Source: Candidatus Saccharimonadota bacterium
Lineage (GTDB): Bacteria > Patescibacteriota > Saccharimonadia > Saccharimonadales > Saccharimonadaceae
DNA length: 11,585 bases
Direction: 5' to 3'
Assembly (NCBI GenBank): GCA_020428185.1
Contig: JAGQNH010000014.1
Coordinates: 1 to 11,585 of the forward strand
In this document: positions 1 through 6,648 of the stretch, one piece after another
Layout: every line of letters begins with the position of its first letter
Position numbering within the stretch: position 1 is the first letter of the stretch
Made by a program: the position numbers and the translations under genes
Notes under the pieces: generated by a model
Told to the model about the DNA's origin: nothing
Database searches by the model: none
The model's input: only the letters and a program-made list of their open reading frames with translations

Positions 1-2174
1 GAAGCAGTCGGCGTAACACTAAGCCATATAGCACCATTGTTATCGTACAACGTACCTATTTTAGGGCTGGTGAGCGTTTTGTTGGTGAGAGTCTGCGTGC
101 CGTCGACAGTCACCACCGACCCAGCGCCTGTGCCGACAGCTGCCATAGTGACCACACCAGTATTGTCTACCGAGAACTTCGATACGCCACCGACCTGTGC
201 GTCGATGAGGAGTTTGGTTCCGGAACCTGTGGCTGTTTCGGTAGGGTTTATGAGGAGCCCTGTATATCCAGCCGTGCCAGACTGATTAACAGTAGGCTCA
301 ATGGCCAAGACATTTTGAATGGTGCTTGCGGAGGCAAGAGAGTCGGTACCTCCGCCTACGCTAACCATCTTGAGACCGCTAGCCGAAGTCGCCCAACGCA
401 GAGCTATACGCGTACTGCTTACTGAAAATTGCGCATAACTATAAAGATTTGTTGGATTGTACGTAGAGTTATTTATTCCGATACGAAGATCACGATGTAC
501 ACCCGTACCAGCCACATAGCCACCGATTTCGGCGACATTGGAATTGTAGCGTATACTTACCTTCTCATAATTTGTTGTTTCATCGGCAGTGTTATAAAAC
601 GTCAAACCATTGGAGGCAGCTGAACTGATGTAGTAGCTACCAGTATTATCTATACGGGTTTTGCTCGTGCCGCCAACTTGGAAGTCGGCGAGAAGTTTGG
701 TTCCGGAGCCAGTGGCGGATTCAGTGGGGTTGACAAGAAGTGCGGTGTAGCCAGCAGTTGCGGATTGAGCAATTGTGGGCGACACTGCAAGTGCCGTCTG
801 AGTAGACGATGATGCCTGAAACGAACCAGTGACATCAATACCCTTGGCGCCAGCAAGGCTGCTACTTGCAAAGGTAGTCAATTTTGTCGTACTTGTTGCA
901 GAGAGCTGTAAATATTGCCCACCAGAATTTATCTTGATGTCACGCTTGATACCTGTGCCACCAGAGCTCGTTTCGATGAAATAAACATTGGCACTCCAAT
1001 ACTCAGTCAGTCTCTCATAATTAGTAACCTGATCGGCCGTATTGTATTTTGTTATTGTCGTGCCTTGCGGCATTACAGCTGCACCGTCAACAACGGGCGC
1101 CGTCAGCGTCTTGTTCGTGAAAGTTTGCGTGCCAGATATAGTTGCAACTTCAACGCCATTAGCCTGTACGACACCGGTACCCTTCGTCTGCAAATCTAGT
1201 CCAACATTTGCATCGGCGCTATATGAATAGGCGCTGGTCAATGCTGGCGTACCACCGGCGTTTGCTGGTAGAACCGCTAGCAAGTTACCACCGGCGGTAA
1301 CGGTATTCATAACCTTAAAAGCGTGGTAGCCTGAGTTACCTAAGGCTATATAGCTCGTTGTATTGTTATTGCCTTTGGCCTGAATATATATAGCGTGGCT
1401 AGCATTCGGACCCACCGGGGATAAGAATGGTCCAGTACCTGCTCCGCCGCCAGCTTGGTTCTTTATATCAAGATATACAACAGCAGACGCAGTTGGCGTG
1501 AAGGATACCATTGTATTCCCGTTTGTATCAAGAAGCGATGTACCGATTCGTGGGCTTGTGAGAGTTTTATTCGTCAACGTCTGCGTGACGTCAGTACCCA
1601 CGATTGTCGTATTAGCGTCTGGAGCTGTAAGCGTCCTTGTAGTACTCGCAGATATACTACTGAGTTCAAACTTGAGCTGCTTGGTCGTATTGCCGTCGTC
1701 TTGCAGGGTGAAATTGGTGTCTTTGATGGTGATGATACTAGTATTTGCTATAGAGCTGGACCAGCTTGGCAAACCGCCAGAAATGGTAAGCATATCTCCA
1801 GTACTGCCCGCCCCGAGGCGTGTGAAGTAGCCAGATGAATTGCGATAGTAGATGTCGCCAGTGGCGCCAGAAGTATCGTCATAGGCGGCGATCTTTTTGC
1901 GCGTCGTGCCAGTAGTCTGCGTGAGATAGAGCGTGTCGGTGTTGAATTCGACTGCACCAGCCTCCGGTGTAGTCAGTAGCGTACCAGAGGTGAATTTGAG
2001 CGGAGCAGTGCCGGCGCTAGCAGTACCTGGTTGGATGGTGATTTTTTGGTGGCCACCATTTATCGGATTGTCGGTATCATCGTTGAAGTGTTCCTTCTCG
2101 AGATACTGACGGATAATATCACCCCAAACACCGTCGTCGGAGTTGACTATAGGGAGTCGTTGCGGAGTAGGCAT
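1..2174 (-). CDS. Modular phage-tail-like fibre/surface protein, partial (C-terminus beyond window)
   Basis: I translated this frame by hand from the ATG at 2174 to the left edge: 724 codons with no stop. A strong Shine-Dalgarno, GGGAGG (2183-2188), sits 8 nt before the ATG. The N-terminus (DDGVWGDIIRQYLEKEH, residues 13-29) and a module at about 55-96 (PEAGAVEFNTDTLYLT) resemble the starts of phage tail-fibre/structural proteins. The fibre motif T(L/F)TNKTL occurs near residues 199, 351 and 695. Two related modules start at Y377 and Y527: each begins YNTAD..TNYE, then PT..QS.TAGYT, then ATGSGTKLL, then a DNTG turn. The rest is Gly/Thr/Ser-rich and beta-like. There is no signal peptide or membrane segment in the visible part. 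Likely a repetitive extracellular or virion-like fibre; whether it is a cellular appendage or a prophage remnant cannot be settled here. No other phage genes are visible. Confidence 0.85.
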   Translation of the reverse strand, partial: MPTPQRLPIVNSDDGVWGDIIRQYLEKEHFNDDTDNPINGGHQKITIQPGTASAGTAPLKFTSGTLLTTPEAGAVEFNTDTLYLTQTTGTTRKKIAAYDDTSGATGDIYYRNSSGYFTRLGAGSTGDMLTISGGLPSWSSSIANTSIITIKDTNFTLQDDGNTTKQLKFELSSISASTTRTLTAPDANTTIVGTDVTQTLTNKTLTSPRIGTSLLDTNGNTMVSFTPTASAVVYLDIKNQAGGGAGTGPFLSPVGPNASHAIYIQAKGNNNTTSYIALGNSGYHAFKVMNTVTAGGNLLAVLPANAGGTPALTSAYSYSADANVGLDLQTKGTGVVQANGVEVATISGTQTFTNKTLTAPVVDGAAVMPQGTTITKYNTADQVTNYERLTEYWSANVYFIETSSGGTGIKRDIKINSGGQYLQLSATSTTKLTTFASSSLAGAKGIDVTGSFQASSSTQTALAVSPTIAQSATAGYTALLVNPTESATGSGTKLLADFQVGGTSKTRIDNTGSYYISSAASNGLTFYNTADETTNYEKVSIRYNSNVAEIGGYVAGTGVHRDLRIGINNSTYNPTNLYSYAQFSVSSTRIALRWATSASGLKMVSVGGGTDSLASASTIQNVLAIEPTVNQSGTAGYTGLLINPTETATGSGTKLLIDAQVGGVSKFSVDNTGVVTMAAVGTGAGSVVTVDGTQTLTNKTLTSPKIGTLYDNNGAIWLSVTPTA

Positions 2175-2201
2175 TTACGCGTCCTCCCTTCGGTCGGTGG
2201 G

Positions 2202-2236
2202 ATATGGTAGGTAGTAGTTGGGAGATAGTAGATGAG
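2202..2236 (-). repeat. Degenerate 7-bp tandem repeat array, about 5 units
   Basis: Read on the plus strand the units are ATATGGT, AGGTAGT, AGTTGGG, AGATAGT and AGATGAG. Their reverse complements (for example ACTATCT and CCCAACT) are the same family as the units at 9988-10050. The array is inverted relative to those at 2289 and 9988. Confidence 0.7.
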
Positions 2237-2288
2237 AAGGAGCGGTCAAAAGCCCATAAATTCTAAATTGTTGTAATATGTCATTTCT

Positions 2289-2316
2289 ACCAAATACCAA
2301 ATACCAAATACCATCT
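2289..2316 (+). repeat. 7-bp tandem repeat array, 4 units
   Basis: Three perfect copies of ACCAAAT (2289-2309) are followed by ACCATCT (2310-2316), a unit that recurs in the hrcA-grpE spacer. Orientation is opposite to the array at 2202-2236, so the two could pair imperfectly across about 50 nt. Confidence 0.8.
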
Positions 2317-2329
2317 ACAAACCGAGCAA

Positions 2330-2347
2330 GACCGATTGCAATCGGTC
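2330..2347. repeat. 18-bp perfect palindrome
   Basis: GACCGATTGCAATCGGTC equals its own reverse complement. As RNA it could form a 7-bp stem with a TGCA loop. No T-run follows on either strand, so an operator or leader hairpin fits better than an intrinsic terminator. Confidence 0.75.
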
Positions 2348-2367
2348 GATTCGTCTGAACAGAGGTG

Positions 2368-2384
2368 CGCACAGAACTTGTGCG
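2368..2384. repeat. Short inverted repeat (6-bp stem, 5-nt loop)
   Basis: CGCACA, loop GAACT, TGTGCG. It lies within the predicted fibre leader, 20 bp from the 18-bp palindrome. No T-run follows. Confidence 0.5.
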
Positions 2385-2399
2385 GGTATGCTTAATGCA

Positions 2400-2420
2400 A
2401 AACAGTGGTGTACGCTGTTT
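2400..2420. repeat. Short inverted repeat (6-bp stem, 9-nt loop)
   Basis: AAACAG pairs with CTGTTT across 9 nt. It is the third hairpin-capable element in the fibre leader. On the minus strand it is followed by a short TTTTGC, too weak to call a terminator. Confidence 0.35.
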
Positions 2421-2482
2421 CATTAACCCCTTTGTTCAGTTATTGATACATGAATTGACCCCCTATTCGAAGGTCTGTGTTT

Positions 2483-2511
2483 AGTATACCCTTACGAAAG
2501 CGTGAGAGCAA
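2483..2511 (-). promoter_or_regulatory. Sigma70-type promoter for the fibre gene
   Basis: On the minus strand, TTGCTC (2506-2511) and TATACT (2483-2488) are separated by exactly 17 bp. Transcription would start near 2476, giving a leader of about 300 nt before the fibre ATG. It begins 16 bp past the stop codon of the preceding minus gene. Confidence 0.55.
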
Positions 2512-2526
2512 TGTATAATTGCGGAT

Positions 2527-2730
2527 TTAGACTCCGAATTTGCTTGATCCGAATCCCCTACCAGACTTATCTGCTGTATGAGAATTCTTGCCAGTGTTTT
2601 GGGCGATAAACTTCAGAAAATTATTCACACCAAACATTGCAAGTACCGCCATACCTGCAAATTGCATGAATTCTTTGCGGGTCATTTCCTTTGAAAACAA
2701 CTCAGAAGCCAACTCTTTTGTTTCTTTCAC
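2527..2730 (-). CDS. Small single-arginine Tat-like membrane protein (copy A)
   Basis: A 67-residue protein starting at GTG (2730), with a weak purine-rich site (AGGGG) about 9 nt upstream. No in-frame ATG precedes it. Residues 17-23 read TRKEFMQ, resembling the Tat consensus SRRxFLK with lysine for the second arginine; a hydrophobic stretch follows (about 25-39). The C-terminus is Gly/Ser-rich and ends GFGSSKFGV. It aligns without gaps to the protein at 7581-7805 over the first 42 residues: S9, E10, L11, K14, M16, R18, F21, G26, A31, M32 and G34 are identical. Both tails share the pattern G-[FY]-G-S-x-x-[FY]-G. The function is unknown. It could be a Tat substrate or a simple signal-anchored peptide. 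It lies just upstream of the fibre gene, with its own promoter. Confidence 0.75.
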   Translation of the reverse strand: MKETKELASELFSKEMTRKEFMQFAGMAVLAMFGVNNFLKFIAQNTGKNSHTADKSGRGFGSSKFGV

Positions 2731-2754
2731 GCCATTATTCCCCTAGTGCTTACT

Positions 2755-2783
2755 AGTATACAGGAGTAAAAGCAGTAGCGCAA
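2755..2783 (-). promoter_or_regulatory. Sigma70-type promoter for the small Tat-like gene
   Basis: On the minus strand, TTGCGC (2778-2783) and TATACT (2755-2760) are 17 bp apart. The predicted start near 2748 gives a leader of about 18 nt to the GTG at 2730. It lies just beyond the stop codon of the DUF916-like gene, so the small gene need not depend on read-through. Confidence 0.6.
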
Positions 2784-2787
2784 TCAG

Positions 2788-3879
2788 CTATTCTAGCTTT
2801 TCATCGGGCTCCGCAGCCACCTCTTTGCTCTTGGATTTTCGCCTTCCTCGGCGAGCGATATGCCAAATACGTCGCAGCACCGTCCATACCCCTAGACACA
2901 AGACCAATAGCACGGCCAATACTCCGGCAAGTATCTTCCATGGTATAACCCAAAAACTCGCTTCCTTCTCTAAGGCGACATCTCTCAACCCATCGTTATA
3001 TACCGCCACAAGCTTCGCCGTGTAACTACCTATCCGGAACTGCGATAGTTTAGAAAAATCCCATTTTTCACTTTTTTCCTGCGTACCATCTGCGACGTTT
3101 TTGACCTCATATACAGGAAAGCCGTCCGTCCAATCTGTCGTTAAAATACGATTGCTTCCAGGTAATATGTACCCCGCCTGATTATTGACTGGCAATGTAC
3201 TTATTGGATCTTTGTCATTCGCACCTCGTTGAATGAATATATTGCCAAATGGCTGAATAATTGTGTTGCCGTTGTTGCGAAATTGCATAGAAATGTTCAC
3301 CGGCAAATACTCGTATATAGACTCGTTCGTTGTAAATTTTTCGATCTTCAGGCTACGTACCGCACCAGGTCGATCGACATTGATAAGCGTAAATATCGCC
3401 ACAGAACCCTTGATCAATCGTCCAGATTCCACGACTGTTGTATCTTGAGCTCTCTGAATAAGTAGAACAAAAGAGTAGCTAAATCCCGTATCTTGTGGCA
3501 ATGAAATATGGATATTCTCGGTGACCCACTCACCTGATTGTGCGGTAAATGTCGGGCGGCTAAACGTAATCCATTTTGCAATATCAGGAGCAGCTGTATC
3601 GTCAATCGATATTTGCCCTGTCGTATCGTTAATCGTAAATGCACGAGGTACAATCTTGAGTTTTTCGGTTCCGGTTGACCCATTACGTATCTTTAACTCG
3701 AAGTCCCGTGATTCACCGGGCTTCAGCGTCGCGACAAGTGGAGAGGGTGTCACAAGCAACGAAAAATCCGACGGTGTATCAGCAGCAAATGCATTCACCG
3801 GCAACAAAGCAAGTACACTAATTATGACCGACCAAACGCCAATCAATATACGCGGAATACTCCCTCTAATTCGCATCAT
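2788..3879 (-). CDS. DUF916-like exported membrane-anchored protein (copy A)
   Basis: 363 residues. A Sec signal peptide covers about 1-33 (basic n-region MMRIRGSIPR, hydrophobic core, cleavage around NAFA/AD). The N-terminal domain starts with FSLLVTPSPLVATLKPGES, followed by a beta-rich segment ending KLKIVPRAF. This pattern matches DUF916/WxL-partner domains, which begin with a proline turn and a PG(E/Q) strand. A C-terminal membrane helix at about 312-335 is preceded by FWVIPWK and followed by a strongly basic tail (RRGRRKSKSK, then acidic residues). The orientation would be outside domain, inside tail. It is paralogous to the protein at 6649-7548, with the same architecture and the same VxPW before the helix. 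In Firmicutes, DUF916 proteins are encoded beside WxL proteins, as here. There is no Shine-Dalgarno; the ATG is 8 nt after a TATAAT box. The second ATG (3876) is also possible. Confidence 0.85.
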   Translation of the reverse strand: MMRIRGSIPRILIGVWSVIISVLALLPVNAFAADTPSDFSLLVTPSPLVATLKPGESRDFELKIRNGSTGTEKLKIVPRAFTINDTTGQISIDDTAAPDIAKWITFSRPTFTAQSGEWVTENIHISLPQDTGFSYSFVLLIQRAQDTTVVESGRLIKGSVAIFTLINVDRPGAVRSLKIEKFTTNESIYEYLPVNISMQFRNNGNTIIQPFGNIFIQRGANDKDPISTLPVNNQAGYILPGSNRILTTDWTDGFPVYEVKNVADGTQEKSEKWDFSKLSQFRIGSYTAKLVAVYNDGLRDVALEKEASFWVIPWKILAGVLAVLLVLCLGVWTVLRRIWHIARRGRRKSKSKEVAAEPDEKLE

Positions 3880-3887
3880 TGATTAGT

Positions 3888-3893
3888 ATTATA
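3888..3893 (-). promoter_or_regulatory. -10 box of a probable leaderless promoter
   Basis: TATAAT on the minus strand is followed by ACTAATCA and then the ATG at 3879, so the transcript would begin at or next to the start codon. The -35 region (TAGTCT, 17 bp upstream) is poor and overlaps a 12-bp palindrome, which suggests regulated use. Confidence 0.55.
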
Positions 3894-3911
3894 CATACAG
3901 TGGACTGCACA

Positions 3912-3923
3912 GACTAGCTAGTC
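3912..3923. repeat. 12-bp palindrome at the -35 region
   Basis: GACTAGCTAGTC is a perfect palindrome overlapping the -35 position of the promoter for the DUF916-like gene. It is also just downstream of the stop codon of the WxL-like gene. No T-run follows, so an operator is more likely than a terminator. Confidence 0.45.
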
Positions 3924-3928
3924 GCTCC

Positions 3929-4969
3929 CTAAAACAGACCAGCACCGATAACTGTGATCGTATCAGTGTAATCAGAAGCGGCTGGTGTAATTGACTTGAC
4001 AGATGCGTTGTTTGTCAACGTCAGTACCGCGGTATCTGCAGTACCGTCAGATGAAGCTAAAGTCCGTAACGATGTGTCCAAGCCGCCACCCTTACCCAAT
4101 GAACCTCCGACGAATGGCACAGCTACAGTAATTGTGCCGGCACCGTCTACCTGCGATTGTGTCACGCCAGTATTATACCCCTCAGTGCCCGCAGAAAGTG
4201 TGCTGTTCGAGCCGGGCGTCGTGGACGCGATAGTGTAGTTGCCAGCGTCCGCAGAAAGAAGCCCCGTATTTGAATCCTTCGCCCATACCATCCATCCGTT
4301 TGCGGCATTTGTATCAATAGTAACCGTCCTTGGTGTCGGGCTTACGGCGACAGAAGCAGTTGTGACTGTGCCTAGAGCATCAGTATTGCCACTCAGTGCG
4401 AACGAGAAACTAGGGGGAATTGTAGCCGTGACAACTATTTGGTCATCTGTGATTGTCGCGGTCGCATAACTAGCGGTATCGATAAGCGCAGGACCGCTGT
4501 CATATGTGTCAACGAGACCTGTATTCGAACTAGTGGCGCTTGATTTGGTCTGTACAGCAGCAGAATCCGTCCAGTTGAAGCAATAGAGTGTGCCTACTGT
4601 CAGGTCACCACTCGGGAATGTCACTACCTGTCCGGTTACATCTGTGGCCGTACTGATACTTGGCCAAGCCGTACCACCTGAAGGCCATGCGAGATTCGTG
4701 GTACTCACAGTGAAATTACCAGCTGTACCGAGCGTGTAGCCAGTAGGAAATGTCACCTTGACCGATGCCTCTGTCGCAGTGGTTGCAGACATAAAACATA
4801 CCGTGCCTGTCGTCGCAGTACTGATCTTCATCCGATCAAATCGCACAAATGATTGCGTAGCTGCTGCAAATACATTTCGTGCTGCCAGTGGTGATATGAC
4901 GATACCAAACACAAAAACCATAGCCAAGACTATGTGTGTTTTTTTGATATCTTGCAGGTTAATTTTCAT
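3929..4969 (-). CDS. WxL-like secreted surface protein with C-terminal WxL-like module
   Basis: 346 residues from the ATG at 4969; a TTG directly before it (4972) is a possible alternative. A Sec signal peptide covers about 1-35 (cleavage near VFA/AA). The N-terminal domain (about 38-135) has two cysteines, C58 (GTVCF) and C130 (LYCFNW), which could form a disulfide; it is rich in Thr/Ser with V(T)FP strands. The C-terminal domain has VTIDTNAANGW, then GYNTG, and ends SDYTDTITV. It aligns in pattern with the small protein at 6085-6642 (ITVTSNDVVGY, GYNTD, GDYTVGVVY) and with the WxL fold, although no literal WxL motif is seen. There is no membrane helix after the signal peptide, so it is probably released or bound by partners such as the DUF916-like proteins. 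It has its own promoter at 5025-5053. Confidence 0.8.
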   Translation of the reverse strand: MKINLQDIKKTHIVLAMVFVFGIVISPLAARNVFAAATQSFVRFDRMKISTATTGTVCFMSATTATEASVKVTFPTGYTLGTAGNFTVSTTNLAWPSGGTAWPSISTATDVTGQVVTFPSGDLTVGTLYCFNWTDSAAVQTKSSATSSNTGLVDTYDSGPALIDTASYATATITDDQIVVTATIPPSFSFALSGNTDALGTVTTASVAVSPTPRTVTIDTNAANGWMVWAKDSNTGLLSADAGNYTIASTTPGSNSTLSAGTEGYNTGVTQSQVDGAGTITVAVPFVGGSLGKGGGLDTSLRTLASSDGTADTAVLTLTNNASVKSITPAASDYTDTITVIGAGLF

Positions 4970-5024
4970 CAAAATGCGCCTAGTTTTTCACTTTCAACAT
5001 GAATGTGCTTATAACTTTAGTACG

Positions 5025-5053
5025 AGTATAGCGTAAGCAGAGTGGGAACACAA
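5025..5053 (-). promoter_or_regulatory. Sigma70-type promoter for the WxL-like gene
   Basis: On the minus strand, TTGTGT (5048-5053) and TATACT (5025-5030) are 17 bp apart. The predicted start near 5018 gives a leader of about 49 nt. It lies in the short gap after the stop of the PKD/Ig-like gene. Confidence 0.6.
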
Positions 5054-5064
5054 GCATAATAACA

Positions 5065-6051
5065 CTATCGTGACCGGTGTCGACGCGCTCGACTGTTCCT
5101 CTTGCTACGAACAACCATCACTGGTGCCATCCGGCCGTGCTGTAGATACCACATAAATACCAGTGCAGACAACGTGATGAGGTATACATAGACCAAATAT
5201 CTTTGAATTTCTTGCAAACTCGGAAATGCTGTCCATGCAACACTTTGCACAGCAGCGACCTGCCGCAACCCAGAAGTGAGCGCGATACTGTACAACACCG
5301 TCGACGCGCCAGCATCATCTTTCACGCGAATGATAACCGTATGAGCTTGCTGGTCGCTATATATATGCACAAATGAATGTCTCGATACATCAGATACCTT
5401 GTATTTGCTCGTACTGCCATCACCCCAGTCAATTTCGACCATGTAGGGTCGGCTACCTCCATTAATTGTCCCTCTCCAGACAACTCGTCCATCCGTATCC
5501 ATAACCAAAAACGGATCACTTGGACTAATCGTTATCGGCACAGGATTACCGAGGGTATTGATGCTCAAGGGAAAGATCTTTTCTCTCGTAATGACCAGGA
5601 GTGAACTACTCAAACCAACATCATTCATTACCGATATTATGGTTGCGACAAATACATGAGAGCCGAGGGATAGAGATATCGGAACAGCAAATGTCCCATT
5701 CGCCAAACAAGGCTGTGCGCCCAGCAATTTCTTGTTTTCGTATATAGCGACCACGCCGGCAACATGGCCTAATGGGCACGTGCCGCGTATAGTTATATTG
5801 CTATTTACTGTGGTAAATCCGCTGTTCGGAGATGTTATTACGGGTGCAATTCTCGGGATCGTCGCAGGCACAGAGGCGGTTACGTCATAATCACTGGCCT
5901 TCACAAATTGACCGACCAACGCCATCATAACAACAGGAATTATCATCAGCAAAAACAACACCCTATACGATGTGTGTCGGTGATGAAGAATTTTTCCTGT
6001 GTGTTTGTGGTGGCGCAGTTTGAGCGCCTTATGAACGCGCTTCACAACCAT
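5065..6051 (-). CDS. Membrane-anchored Ig-like/PKD-domain surface protein with His-rich N-terminus
   Basis: 328 residues. The first 30 are basic and histidine-rich (H7, H14, H15, H17, H23, H24, H26; HKHTGKILHHRHTSY) and precede a membrane helix at about 31-50. A first Ig-like domain at about 70-155 carries C92 and C115, possibly a disulfide. A PKD-type domain follows at about 185-265, with the signature WGDGS at 209-213. A second membrane helix lies at about 284-303, then a very basic tail (SKRNSRARRHRSR). With both ends basic and inside, the two domains would form an external loop. Likely a structural or adhesive surface protein; no catalytic motif is seen. The ATG at 6051 has no Shine-Dalgarno and lies 6 nt after a TATACT box. 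It is divergent from the WxL-like gene at 6085. Confidence 0.8.
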   Translation of the reverse strand: MVVKRVHKALKLRHHKHTGKILHHRHTSYRVLFLLMIIPVVMMALVGQFVKASDYDVTASVPATIPRIAPVITSPNSGFTTVNSNITIRGTCPLGHVAGVVAIYENKKLLGAQPCLANGTFAVPISLSLGSHVFVATIISVMNDVGLSSSLLVITREKIFPLSINTLGNPVPITISPSDPFLVMDTDGRVVWRGTINGGSRPYMVEIDWGDGSTSKYKVSDVSRHSFVHIYSDQQAHTVIIRVKDDAGASTVLYSIALTSGLRQVAAVQSVAWTAFPSLQEIQRYLVYVYLITLSALVFMWYLQHGRMAPVMVVRSKRNSRARRHRSR

Positions 6052-6084
6052 AAGTATAGTATAGTTGTAGTATAGTTCCTAATC
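6052..6084. promoter_or_regulatory. 33-bp divergent promoter region, both sides probably leaderless
   Basis: Only 33 bp separate the two start codons. On the plus strand, TATAGT (6071-6076) lies 8 nt before the ATG at 6085. On the minus strand, TATACT (6058-6063) lies 6 nt before the ATG at 6051, with another copy at 6069-6074. The spacer is built from repeats of TATAGT/TATACT-like sequence. No good -35 is seen on either side; -35 contacts would fall inside the opposite gene. Confidence 0.5.
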
Positions 6085-6642
6085 ATGAAAACTCTTGTTG
6101 TTAAAAAAAGCCATTTATTTGTTTCTGCACTGACATTTGTGAGCTGTTTTTTCATGCAGCTCCCCGTACATGCATCGCCATTTGGCCAAGGGCTCTTCGG
6201 CGCAGATGCGCCATTTGGGTCACTCACAAGTCTTGCGATATCACTTGGCGGCAATGTGTCGATGTCGCTCACACAGGCAGGTTCTGATTTCAGCGGCTCA
6301 TCTTCCCACGTCATTACCGTGACCTCCAATGATGTCGTAGGGTACAGACTCTACGCATACTGCAACTCCAGTACCGACATGACAAACGGTAGCCACACCA
6401 TAGCCGCTAGCGCCAATGGAAGCCCCTCGTCGCTTGCCATGAATACCTGGGGATACAATACAGACAGTTCGTCAAACTACTTGGGTATGCTGACAACACC
6501 ATCACTTATCAAGGATGCAAACGGACCGTATACAAGCGGAGACAATACCACCGTCAAGTACGGTGTGCTCGCCGATATCACCAAAGGCTCGGGCGACTAT
6601 ACGGTGGGTGTTGTCTACACAGCGGCAGCAAAAAATTTATAA
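6085..6642 (+). CDS. Small secreted WxL-like surface protein
   Basis: 185 residues. A Sec signal peptide covers 1-30 (MKTLVVKKS, hydrophobic core, cleavage VHA/SP). The mature part is one beta-rich domain: ITVTSNDVVGYRLYA near the start, NTWGYN in the middle, and GDYTVGVVYTAAA at the end. This order matches the C-terminal half of the protein at 3929-4969, so the two are probably homologous and WxL-like. There is no membrane helix or basic tail after the signal peptide. It is convergent with the DUF916-like gene at 6649, with only 6 bp between stop codons and no terminator. The partner for surface retention is probably one of the two DUF916-like proteins, by analogy with Firmicutes WxL loci. 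The start has no Shine-Dalgarno and sits 8 nt after TATAGT. Confidence 0.8.
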   Translation: MKTLVVKKSHLFVSALTFVSCFFMQLPVHASPFGQGLFGADAPFGSLTSLAISLGGNVSMSLTQAGSDFSGSSSHVITVTSNDVVGYRLYAYCNSSTDMTNGSHTIAASANGSPSSLAMNTWGYNTDSSSNYLGMLTTPSLIKDANGPYTSGDNTTVKYGVLADITKGSGDYTVGVVYTAAAKNL

Positions 6643-6648
6643 GTTAGA

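Larger units (their letters stand above)
2175..2476 (-). promoter_or_regulatory. Gene-free leader upstream of the fibre gene
   Basis: This stretch separates the fibre start codon from its predicted promoter, giving a 5' UTR of about 300 nt. It holds two arrays of 7-bp repeats in opposite orientation, an 18-bp palindrome and two further hairpins, listed separately. I see no convincing gene. A minus-strand frame (2423 to 2175) is open but is largely translated repeat sequence. Confidence 0.5.

Noticed and set aside
1498..1830. Plus-strand open frames of 60-127 codons across 37-1838
   Set aside because: They lie opposite the continuous minus-strand fibre frame, which has family motifs, internal repeats and a strong ribosome site. 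The plus frames have none.
2175..2423. Minus-strand open frame of 82 codons ending next to the fibre start codon, with AAAGGGG just upstream of its ATG
   Set aside because: Much of it translates the heptamer arrays and palindromes, and the peptide has no recognisable protein features. The ribosome-site spacing is too short. Not called as a gene.
2514..2519. Perfect TATAAT on the plus strand
   Set aside because: No -35 at 16-18 bp and no plus-strand gene downstream.
3521..3886. Plus-strand open frame opposite DUF916-like copy A, and similar ones opposite tatC and hrcA
   Set aside because: The minus-strand proteins have clear signal peptides or family motifs; the opposite frames show no domain or start signal.
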